DNA from: Rs1 sp029027825
GTDB taxonomy: Bacteria > Pseudomonadota > Gammaproteobacteria > Pseudomonadales > Balneatricaceae
Direction of reading: 5' to 3'
DNA length: 64,000 nucleotides
NCBI GenBank assembly: GCA_029027825.1
Contig: CP093399.1
Coordinates: forward strand, 3,162,001 to 3,226,000
Of this stretch, positions 56,220 through 63,045 are shown in pieces. Numbering within the stretch: the first letter of the stretch is position 1; each line of letters begins with the position of its first letter. The position numbers and the translations under genes were made by a program. Under the pieces are notes generated by a model, which ran no database searches, was not told where the DNA came from, and saw nothing but the letters and a program-made list of their open reading frames with translations.

Positions 56220-57494
56220 TCAGAGCCTTAAATCTACATCCTGTTTGTCTAATACGTACTTTAAATCATAAATCACACTATTCTCTTTAGCCAGTGCCTG
56301 TATATCTTTCTTAGCCATATCATGAAACTCTTGATGTGCTACAGCTATAACGATTCCATCATAGCTATTTTTTTGTGGCTCTATTATATCTATGTTATAA
56401 GCTATTTTTGTCTCTTCTATATTGCACCAAGGATCAGAGACCGAAACATCTACACCGAAGTCAACTAGTTCACGCACTACATCGATTACTTTTGTATTCC
56501 TAATATCGGGACAGTTTTCCTTAAATGAAAACCCCATTATCAGAACTTTAGCACCTTGTATTTGAATGCTTTTTTTCAACATTGCTTTAATTAATTGTGC
56601 GGCTACGTACTGCCCCATACTATCATTCAGCCTACGTCCAGCGAGAATCATTGCTGGGTGATAGCCCACACTCTGAGCTTTATGGGTTAAATAGTAAGGG
56701 TCTACGCCTATACAGTGCCCGCCCACTAAACCGGGCCTAAAGGGTAAAAAATTCCATTTACTTCCCGCAGCTTCTAATACTTCTAATGTATCAATATCTA
56801 ACTTGTTAAAGATTAGTGCCAACTCGTTTACTAGCGCTATATTTACATCTCGCTGGGTGTTCTCAATCACTTTTGCAGCTTCAGCGACTTTGATAGTCGA
56901 CGCTTGATAAGTACCTGCCGTTATAATTTGGTTATAAACTTTATCAACAAAATCTGCCGTTATTTGATTGGAGCCCGCTGTGATTTTCTTTATGGTGGTG
57001 ACTTTGTGTACTTTATCACCTGGATTAATCCTTTCAGGACTATAACCAATGAATAAATTTTGGTTATAAACAAGCCCTGAACCTATTTCCAGTAGTGGTA
57101 CGCATATTTCTTCAGTAGTACCTGGATACACAGTAGACTCAAAGACCACGATATCGTTTTCTTTAAGAACTCCGGCGAGCATTTCACTCGCTTTTTTAAG
57201 CGGCTGCAAATCAGGTTGCTTGCTTGAGTCTATCGGTGTTGGCACTGTAACAATGTAAAAATTACAGTCTTTTAGCAAATTCTTATCGTCAGTCGCTGTA
57301 AAAAAAACTGCTTCATCAAACTCTACATCACTTACTTCTAGGGTTTTATCCACCCCAGCATTTAATTCTGCGACTCTTACTGAGTTAACGTCATAACCGA
57401 CAACCGGTATTGTTTTAGCAAATTCTAAAGCTAAAGGTAATCCCACATATCCTAAACCAATTAAACCAATTTTTAGCTTCTCTATATCAAACAT
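56220..57494 (-). CDS. tviB: UDP-N-acetylhexosamine 6-dehydrogenase, TviB/WbpO/WbpA class
   Basis: A 424-residue nucleotide-sugar dehydrogenase with GLIGLGYVGLPLALEFA, VTVPTPID, ESTVYPGTTEE, GYSPERINPGD, EAAKVIENTQRDVNIALVNE and VGGHCIGVDPYYL (catalytic Cys). Members oxidise UDP-GalNAc or UDP-GlcNAc to the uronic acid; which one is not clear. It belongs to a different subfamily from the Ugd encoded at 58950. A broken relative lies directly upstream. Confidence 0.92.
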   Translation of the reverse strand: MFDIEKLKIGLIGLGYVGLPLALEFAKTIPVVGYDVNSVRVAELNAGVDKTLEVSDVEFDEAVFFTATDDKNLLKDCNFYIVTVPTPIDSSKQPDLQPLKKASEMLAGVLKENDIVVFESTVYPGTTEEICVPLLEIGSGLVYNQNLFIGYSPERINPGDKVHKVTTIKKITAGSNQITADFVDKVYNQIITAGTYQASTIKVAEAAKVIENTQRDVNIALVNELALIFNKLDIDTLEVLEAAGSKWNFLPFRPGLVGGHCIGVDPYYLTHKAQSVGYHPAMILAGRRLNDSMGQYVAAQLIKAMLKKSIQIQGAKVLIMGFSFKENCPDIRNTKVIDVVRELVDFGVDVSVSDPWCNIEETKIAYNIDIIEPQKNSYDGIVIAVAHQEFHDMAKKDIQALAKENSVIYDLKYVLDKQDVDLRL

Positions 57495-57522
57495 AATCTC
57501 TCCTAAAACATTTTGTTAAGCG

Positions 57523-58035
57523 CTAGTTTTGCCCAAACAAATCCCGGGTATATACATTATCCCCTGAGTTAATTCTCTCAGGGCTATAATCGGCGAAAAA
57601 ATCTTGGTTAAATTTAAGCCCGTTGCCTTTTTCAAACCGGTGGAATACGCACTCTCTCAGTAGCGTCCGGATAAACAGTCGATTCATAAATAACGATATC
57701 ACCGCTAGATATCACTGAAGCTATCAATTGCGATGATTTGATTAACGGCGTTAAATCAGGAGTGTTATTTTCATCAATAGGTGTCGGGACAGTGACTATA
57801 TAAACATTAGCATTGGCTAAATTTTCAAGATCACTCGTAAATGTCAAATTCTTGGCTTTAGCCATCTCAGCACTAGAAACTTCAAGCGTAGAGTCTTTAT
57901 TCTCTAAAAGCTCATTTATACGTCACTGGTTGATATCAAAAACCAATAGTTTGAACTTTTTTACCAAACTCTACCGCTAAAGGTAACCCGACATAACCTA
58001 AGCCTATTACTGCAATTTTTGCATCATCAATATGT
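57523..58035 (-). pseudogene. Decayed, chimeric nucleotide-sugar dehydrogenase remnant
   Basis: Reading minus from ~58035: AKIAVIGLGYVGLPLAVEFG, then a frameshift in a T run and a TGA, then an open stretch with VTVPTPIDENN and ESTVYPDATE. A second frameshift near 57630 follows, then LKFNQDFFADYSPERINSGD, joined at once to VYTRDLFGQN and TAG. The body matches the TviB/WbpO class, but the last residues match the C terminus of Ugd (VYTRDLFGSD). About 240 residues of the catalytic C-terminal half are missing, and no start codon is evident. This looks like a deletion or recombination product, no longer functional. Confidence 0.88.
57533..57555. repeat. Direct repeat shared by the remnant and ugd 3' ends, copy 1
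   Basis: These 23 bases match 58960-58982 in the same orientation at 22 of 23 positions. Both encode VYTRDLFG on the minus strand. The copies lie 1,427 bp apart and enclose the remnant body and the HEPN/MNT pair. Confidence 0.85.
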
Positions 58036-58132
58036 ATTAAAATTCTCTCACAAAGTTTTTAATCTATTAACTCTCTGAGCTTTCCCTGCAACTCGACAGC
58101 TTGTAAGACTAACTTAAAGCTCTAAACAAAAC

Positions 58133-58612
58133 TCATAAAGCAAAACGTTTCGATAGAAACTCGATCAAGTTATCTGCGAAAGCGTTAATTAAATTAATTC
58201 CTTCGTTTGCCAAGCGAACCGCATCCACCAACACATCTAAGTCTTCTATATATTCATCAATCATTTTATTTCGATTCTGACGCAGCCCCAACCACTGGTC
58301 TGCACTTGCTAATAAACCTAGCTTTTCCGCCTTATCAAGATTATCGATAAAGGTTGCAGGTTTTTCTTGTACGGCTTTCAGCCAAGCGGGCAATAGCTTA
58401 TCACCAACTGTATCTTGTAATCGACAAAACCTACTGACAAAAGCTTCTAAAGTCTCTGCTAACTCTGGATCGTATTCTAAGCTTAATGCCCGATCTTTAT
58501 TAAATTCCTGTGAAAATAATTTATTTGCAGAGTAGCTTAAATGCTGTTGTTCTTTTGCTATAATACGCATTAGAAATGCTAAACGTTCTTGCTGCCCTTT
58601 CTCTAAAGTCAT
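58133..58612 (-). CDS. HEPN-domain protein (HepT-like) with an altered active-site motif
   Basis: A 159-residue, mostly helical protein of the type paired with minimal nucleotidyltransferases, where it acts as RNase toxin or partner. HEPN toxins carry R-x4-H-x-Y; here the segment is RNKMIDEY, i.e. R114-x4-D119-x-Y, with Asp (GAT at 58256-58258) where His (CAT) is expected. Loss of the His should abolish RNase activity. It overlaps the MNT gene by ATGA, the usual order antitoxin-then-toxin. Surroundings resemble LRQNRN...EYIED of other family members. Confidence 0.8.
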   Translation of the reverse strand: MTLEKGQQERLAFLMRIIAKEQQHLSYSANKLFSQEFNKDRALSLEYDPELAETLEAFVSRFCRLQDTVGDKLLPAWLKAVQEKPATFIDNLDKAEKLGLLASADQWLGLRQNRNKMIDEYIEDLDVLVDAVRLANEGINLINAFADNLIEFLSKRFAL

Positions 58613-58914
58613 AACTCTACTCCAGTCTGTTTAGCAATCGCATGAATAGGTTTTAGATCCAAATTAGGAGCTTCTAACACAACATCAATTTTTCGACCGT
58701 TAAATTGTCGCATTAATTTAACGATGATAGTATTGCTCAATTGCGCAGGGCGCAACACTGGCTGATCCATTTTCAGTAAAAGATCTATATCCCCACCTTT
58801 TCCGTCATCGTCAATTCGCGAACCAAACAGCCAAACCCTTACATTGCAATTAGTTAGACTAATTATATTTTTCTTGATTAATTCAGCATCCGCATGACTT
58901 ATTCTCATGACCAT
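58609..58914 (-). CDS. MNT-domain nucleotidyltransferase (MntA-like antitoxin)
   Basis: A 101-residue minimal nucleotidyltransferase with VWLFGSRIDDDGKGGDIDLLL: the GSR motif and DxD metal ligands appear intact, and IDVVLE gives the third acidic residue. MntA proteins AMPylate HepT toxins to neutralise them. AGGA lies just before the ATG at 58914; a second ATG lies two codons later. It lies between the dehydrogenase remnant and ugd, as an insertion inside the polysaccharide locus. Confidence 0.85.
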   Translation of the reverse strand: MVMRISHADAELIKKNIISLTNCNVRVWLFGSRIDDDGKGGDIDLLLKMDQPVLRPAQLSNTIIVKLMRQFNGRKIDVVLEAPNLDLKPIHAIAKQTGVEL

Positions 58915-58949
58915 TACTTCCTGTATAGCTTTTACTTATTCGCTACTAC

Positions 58950-60116
58950 TTAGTCGCTACCAAACAAATCGCGGGTATATACTTTATCAGTTACATCGCT
59001 AATTTCTTGATCGAGTCGATTGGCAATAATTACATCACTTTTGTTTTTGAATTCCGTCAAATCAGTGAATACTTTAGAGTGAAAAAATTCTGACTCGTTT
59101 AAACTTGGCTCGTACACTATGACTTCAACGCCTTTGGCCTTAATCCGTTTCATGATCCCCTGAATTGCCGATGCTCTGAAGTTATCCGAGCCAGTTTTCA
59201 TGACCAGTCGATAGATACCAACCACCTTCGGCTTTCTTTTCAGTATTTGATCGGCGATAAAGTCTTTGCGAGTTGCGTTGGCATTGACTATCGCACCAAT
59301 TAAATTATTCGGTACATCATTATAATTAGCTAATAGCTGTTTGGTATCTTTAGGCAGACAGTAGCCGCCGTAACCGAACGATGGATTGTTGTAATGGTTA
59401 CCAATCCGCGGATCTAAGCTAACTCCTTGAATCACTTGTTTGGCTTGTAGATTATGCACTTCGCAATAAGTATCTAATTCGTTAAAGTATGCGACTCGCA
59501 TCGCCAGGTAGGTATTGGAGAACAGCTTCACCGCTTCCGCTTCTGTTGAATCGACCAACAAAATCTCGATATCTTGTTTGATCGCCCCCTGTGCAAGCAT
59601 ACTGGCAAAAATTTGTGCTCTTTCGCTCTGCTCTCCGACTATTATTCGAGAGGGGTATAAATTATCGTGTAGCGCTTTCCCCTCCCTTAAAAACTCCGGG
59701 GAGAATATCAAGTTATTGGTGTTTTTGTCTTGTTTTAATTTTTCTGTAAAACCGACCGGCACAGTAGATTTAATAATGATCACGGCTTTTTGGTTGACGG
59801 CCAAAACTGCATCGACGACTTGTTCAACACTGGATGTATCGAAATAGTTGTTGATTGGATCATAATCGGTGGGGGTAGCAATAATCACATAGTCTGCTTG
59901 CAGATAAGCAGTTTTAGAGTCTAGTGTCGCCTGGAAGTCTATTTTTTTGTTCAGTAAAAAATCTTCAATTTCGCGATCGGCGATCGGCGATTGCTGTTTA
60001 TTCAACAACGCAACTTTACTGGCATCGATATCAACTGCCACTACTTGGTGATGCTGTGCCAATAACATAGCGTTAGATAACCCGACATACCCAGTCCCAG
60101 CTATTGCAATTTTCAT
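58950..60116 (-). CDS. ugd: UDP-glucose 6-dehydrogenase
   Basis: Oxidises UDP-glucose to UDP-glucuronate. Motifs are IAIAGTGYVGLSNAMLLAQ (residues 3-21), IATPTDYDP, IKSTVPVGFT, FSPEFLREG, DPRIGNHYNNPSFGYGGYCLPKD (catalytic Cys) and the C-terminal VYTRDLFGSD. The text is close to E. coli Ugd throughout. I chose 60116 (MKIAIAG) over the in-frame ATG at 60194, giving 388 residues. It is the promoter-proximal gene of the whole minus-strand locus. Confidence 0.96.
   Translation of the reverse strand: MKIAIAGTGYVGLSNAMLLAQHHQVVAVDIDASKVALLNKQQSPIADREIEDFLLNKKIDFQATLDSKTAYLQADYVIIATPTDYDPINNYFDTSSVEQVVDAVLAVNQKAVIIIKSTVPVGFTEKLKQDKNTNNLIFSPEFLREGKALHDNLYPSRIIVGEQSERAQIFASMLAQGAIKQDIEILLVDSTEAEAVKLFSNTYLAMRVAYFNELDTYCEVHNLQAKQVIQGVSLDPRIGNHYNNPSFGYGGYCLPKDTKQLLANYNDVPNNLIGAIVNANATRKDFIADQILKRKPKVVGIYRLVMKTGSDNFRASAIQGIMKRIKAKGVEVIVYEPSLNESEFFHSKVFTDLTEFKNKSDVIIANRLDQEISDVTDKVYTRDLFGSD
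58960..58982. repeat. Direct repeat, copy 2 (in ugd 3' end)
   Basis: This partner of 57533-57555 differs by one base. It encodes VYTRDLFG of Ugd. Confidence 0.85.
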
Positions 60117-60413
60117 GCTTTGTCCTGTAAAGAAGCTTATTATTACCTGAATCAGTGACTTCACTGCACCACATAGCGCAAGCTCTTGATTCACTTTGAA
60201 GTCACGGACTTCAGGTATTAGTGACGTAAACTTAGCGATTGATATTACCAGTCACTCGCTCTAAACCCAACTAATTTACTATCAAAACAACACGATGATT
60301 ATTGAAAGGACAAAATTTTGACTATACAAGAAAACAGCGTTAACTGATTGAGAATAAGATACTTAGAAATAGGGAATAGAAGAGCGAAACAGAGGATAGG
60401 GTGAATCAATAAA
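60117..60413. other. Leader/promoter region between ugd and the tRNA cluster
   Basis: About 297 bp without a gene. Besides the inverted repeat it holds A+T-rich sequence in which the main promoter of the minus-strand polysaccharide locus should lie. TATAGT occurs on the minus strand near 60322-60327, but no convincing -35 box is placed at the right distance. Confidence 0.4.
60144..60217. repeat. Long imperfect inverted repeat in the ugd leader
   Basis: TACCTGAATCAGTGACTTCA (60144-60163) and TGAAGTCACGGACTTCAGGTA (60197-60217) pair over ~19 of 21 positions around a 33-nt spacer. The repeat lies 28 bp upstream of the ugd start. It could form a leader hairpin in the mRNA of the polysaccharide locus, or be an operator. 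Another AGTGAC follows at 60220-60225. No JUMPstart/ops-like sequence was found in this leader. Confidence 0.6.
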
Positions 60414-60503
60414 TGGCGGTGAGGGAGGGATTCGAACCCTCGATAGAGTCTCCCCTATACACCCTTAGCAGGGGCGCGCCTTCGGCCACTCGGCCACCTC
60501 ACC
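60414..60503 (-). tRNA. tRNA-Ser(GCU)
   Basis: A 90-nt cloverleaf with encoded CCA. The acceptor is GGTGAGG/CCTCACC with discriminator G, the anticodon loop is CTGCTAA (GCT), there is a long class II variable arm, and the T arm contains GGTTCGAATCC. It differs from the copy at 61195 at two positions (D arm and variable arm). Confidence 0.97.
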
Positions 60504-60637
60504 AACTGAATACATTTACCGATCAAACCCAAAGGAGCAGTTTAATAAAAGCAAATGAAACATAAAACCTGAATAGCCAACAAGTTAACTATTACGCGGT
60601 TTTGAATTTTAAAATTTATTGTAACTTACATTAGAGA

Positions 60638-60714
60638 TGGTGCGCCCGGCACGATTCGAACGTGCGACCGCCTAGTTCGTAGCCAGGTACTCTATCCAGC
60701 TGAGCTACGGGCGC
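60638..60714 (-). tRNA. tRNA-Arg(ACG), copy 4 in transcription order
   Basis: 77 nt including encoded CCA. The acceptor starts GCGCCCG, the D loop is AGCTGGATAGA, the anticodon loop CTACGAA gives ACG, and the T arm contains GTTCGAATC. A34 should be deaminated by the TadA encoded at 3075. Identical to three other copies in this cluster. Confidence 0.97.
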
Positions 60715-60840
60715 AAGGTTAGTTTAGTATAAGCTGATGCCACCTTTACAAACTGACTGACTCACTCCAATTAAGGACAAGAAACTTGCTCTTGAAAATT
60801 TAGCTTACACTTAATTTTGTACTTCAACATTTGTAAAGAG

Positions 60841-60917
60841 TGGTGCGCCCGGCACGATTCGAACGTGCGACCGCCTAGTTCGTAGCCAGGTACTCTATCC
60901 AGCTGAGCTACGGGCGC
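60841..60917 (-). tRNA. tRNA-Arg(ACG), copy 3
   Basis: 77-nt gene identical to the copies at 60638, 60954 and 61110, including CCA. Confidence 0.97.
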
Positions 60918-60953
60918 TCAACTTACACTTTAACTTTTCTCTAATTCATTGGG

Positions 60954-61030
60954 TGGTGCGCCCGGCACGATTCGAACGTGCGACCGCCTAGTTCGTAGCC
61001 AGGTACTCTATCCAGCTGAGCTACGGGCGC
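60954..61030 (-). tRNA. tRNA-Arg(ACG), copy 2
   Basis: 77-nt gene identical to the other three copies; only 36 bp separate it from the copy at 60841. Confidence 0.97.
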
Positions 61031-61109
61031 CTTTCCCAATTCTTACTTTACTTCTTTTTTCTTACTTCTTTCTTCTTTTCTCTTTCTTCTCTTGTGTCAT
61101 TTGCAAATA

Positions 61110-61186
61110 TGGTGCGCCCGGCACGATTCGAACGTGCGACCGCCTAGTTCGTAGCCAGGTACTCTATCCAGCTGAGCTACGGGCGC
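61110..61186 (-). tRNA. tRNA-Arg(ACG), copy 1
   Basis: 77-nt gene identical to the other three copies; it starts eight bases after the tRNA-Ser at 61195-61284. The spacer to copy 2 is a pyrimidine-rich (CTT) run on the plus strand. Confidence 0.97.
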
Positions 61187-61194
61187 TTTACAAA

Positions 61195-61284
61195 TGGCGG
61201 TGAGGGAGGGATTCGAACCCTCGATAGAGTTTCCCCTATACACCCTTAGCAGGGGCGCGCCTTCAGCCACTCGGCCACCTCACC
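61195..61284 (-). tRNA. tRNA-Ser(GCU), promoter-proximal copy
   Basis: 90-nt class II tRNA with encoded CCA and anticodon GCT. It is the first gene of the Ser-Arg-Arg-Arg-Arg-Ser series. It differs from the distal tRNA-Ser by C to T in the D arm and G to A in the variable arm. Confidence 0.97.
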
Positions 61285-61290
61285 TCAAGA

Positions 61291-61303
61291 GGCGCACACT
61301 ATA
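61291..61303 (-). promoter_or_regulatory. Probable tRNA-operon promoter (-10 and GC discriminator)
   Basis: On the minus strand TATAGT (61298-61303) is followed by GTGCGCC, a GC-rich discriminator typical of stringently controlled stable-RNA promoters, just upstream of the first tRNA-Ser. The -35 (TTTCTA at 17-bp spacing) is weak. Confidence 0.5.
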
Positions 61304-61360
61304 CAAGACTGATTTTGAAATAGAAACCCTTTATGATTAAATATTTCAAAATTAATCAGT

Positions 61361-61543
61361 TTAACTTACAGCCTCCTCTTTTTCACGTTGGATACGTTGG
61401 TATATCTCTTCACGATGCACGGCAACATCTTTAGGAGCATCTACTCCAATTCTAACTTGGTTCCCCTTAATTCCTAGAACAGTAACAGTAACTTTGTCAC
61501 CGATCATCAGTGTTTCGCCAACTCGACGAGTAAGTATTAGCAT
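61361..61543 (-). CDS. csrA: Carbon storage regulator CsrA/RsmA
   Basis: A 60-residue RNA-binding dimer that controls translation and stability of mRNAs at GGA motifs. Sequence MLILTRRVGETLMIGD, GIKGNQVRIGVDAP and VHREEIYQRI is the complete conserved family, including the RNA-contacting L4 and R44 region. AGGAG is placed about eight bases before the ATG. Location between lysC and a tRNA-Ser is the standard gammaproteobacterial context. Confidence 0.97.
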   Translation of the reverse strand: MLILTRRVGETLMIGDKVTVTVLGIKGNQVRIGVDAPKDVAVHREEIYQRIQREKEEAVS

Positions 61544-61664
61544 TATTTAAATCTCCTAATTTTCGAATACAACCATCATTTAATTATCAAGAACGCTTCC
61601 TTAATTTTTTCTAAATGATGTCTTCTAAAGCTTGCAGTCACTATAAAGTAATTAGACTTATGCG

Positions 61665-62900
61665 TCATTCACTGATTGAATCATTTCTACCTAAATCAAA
61701 CGCAGAATGCAGTGATCGAACCGCCAACTCCAAATACTTCTCAGCCATCACTACAGATATTTTTATCTCTGACGTCGATATCATTTGAATATTGATACTT
61801 TCTTCAGCTAGGGCATCAAACATTTTAGTTGCTACGCCCGCATGTGAACGCATTCCTACACCAACTATAGACACTTTTGCTATCTTGTTATCGCCTATCA
61901 CCTCTCTCGCCTTTAGCTGCTCAGAAGTACGATTCAGGACCTCCAGCGCTTGATCAAAATCATTGCGATGCACGGTAAAGGTAAAATCAGTGGTATGATC
62001 TTCTGCGATATTTTGCAGTATCATATCTACTTCTATATTAGCTTCACTGACTGGCCCTAAAATTTTTGACGCAACCCCTGGGATGTCTGGAACCCCCATG
62101 ATTGTCAACTTAGCCTCATCTCTATTAAATGCTATTCCTGATATCACTGGCTTTTCCACGTTGCCATCATCCTCTATTGTTATCAATGTACCCGGGCCTT
62201 CTTTAAAGCTAGACAACACTCTCAAAGGCACCTTGTATTTCCCCGCAAATTCAACAGCCCTAATTTGCAATATTTTTGAACCTAAACTGGCCATTTCCAA
62301 CATTTCTTCAAAGGTTATTTCCGATAACCTCTGCGCACCCTCAACCACTCTAGGGTCCGTTGTATAAACACCATCTACATCGGTATATATTTGACACTCA
62401 TCGGCTTTCAATGCCGCCGCTAAGGCCACTCCTGTCGTGTCAGAGCCACCTCTGCCTAAAGTAGTTATATTGCCATCTAGATCCGCCCCTTGAAAACCAG
62501 CCACTACTACCACATAACCTAGATCTAGATCAGCGCGAATTTTATGAACATCAATATCTTCAATTCTCGCTTTCATATGGGTGCTATCAGTCAAAATCCG
62601 CACTTGAGAACCAGTGTAAGACTTAACTTTTAAACCTAAATTTTCCAAAGCCATAGACATTAGAGCTATGGTCACTTGCTCTCCAGTAGAGAGCAATACG
62701 TCCATTTCCCGCGCAGAAGGCACCGCCTGTATTTCTTTGGCTAAGCTGATCAATCTGTTTGTTTCACCGCTCATCGCCGAGACAGTCACCACAATCTCAT
62801 GACCCTGATCCCTAAAACCCTTGACCTTTTCAGCCACTGCTTTTATCCGCTCGACTGAACCTACCGACGTACCACCGTACTTTTGTACATATAGAGCCAT
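61665..62900 (-). CDS. lysC: Aspartate kinase
   Basis: Phosphorylates aspartate for lysine, threonine and methionine synthesis. The kinase domain has VQKYGGTSVGSVERI, STGEQVTIALM, TLGRGGSDTTGVALA and YTDVDGVYTTDPR. Two ACT domains (from ~residue 265) follow, with IMGVPDIPGVAS and VSIVGVGMRSHAGVA, for feedback by lysine/threonine. The start at 62900 (MALYVQKYGG) gives 411 residues; an ATG six codons earlier with AGGG upstream is an alternative. Preceded by alaS. Confidence 0.96.
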   Translation of the reverse strand: MALYVQKYGGTSVGSVERIKAVAEKVKGFRDQGHEIVVTVSAMSGETNRLISLAKEIQAVPSAREMDVLLSTGEQVTIALMSMALENLGLKVKSYTGSQVRILTDSTHMKARIEDIDVHKIRADLDLGYVVVVAGFQGADLDGNITTLGRGGSDTTGVALAAALKADECQIYTDVDGVYTTDPRVVEGAQRLSEITFEEMLEMASLGSKILQIRAVEFAGKYKVPLRVLSSFKEGPGTLITIEDDGNVEKPVISGIAFNRDEAKLTIMGVPDIPGVASKILGPVSEANIEVDMILQNIAEDHTTDFTFTVHRNDFDQALEVLNRTSEQLKAREVIGDNKIAKVSIVGVGMRSHAGVATKMFDALAEESINIQMISTSEIKISVVMAEKYLELAVRSLHSAFDLGRNDSISE

Positions 62901-63045
62901 GTCTGTTGCTCTCTCCATTATTGCCCTAGATCGTTACAGCAGTATCAAACAGGTAACTGCTGCAAACCACTAGGTGATGTTAAATCGTTTTTTGCACTGC
63001 TATAAAGCGCATCAGGGCAATCTGCCCTTTTAAGACACCCCTTAC

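Noticed and set aside
57632..57865. 77-codon ORF resembling a TviB fragment
   Set aside because: It is not a gene by itself but the longest open piece of the frameshifted remnant at 57523-58035.
60117..60413. JUMPstart/ops (RfaH) element upstream of the polysaccharide locus
   Set aside because: No GGCGGTAG-like core was found in the ugd leader on the transcribed strand.
60949..61203. 84-codon plus-strand ORF containing GAPGTIRTCDRLVRSQ twice
   Set aside because: It is a translation of the antisense strand of two tRNA-Arg genes, a well-known spurious ORF type.
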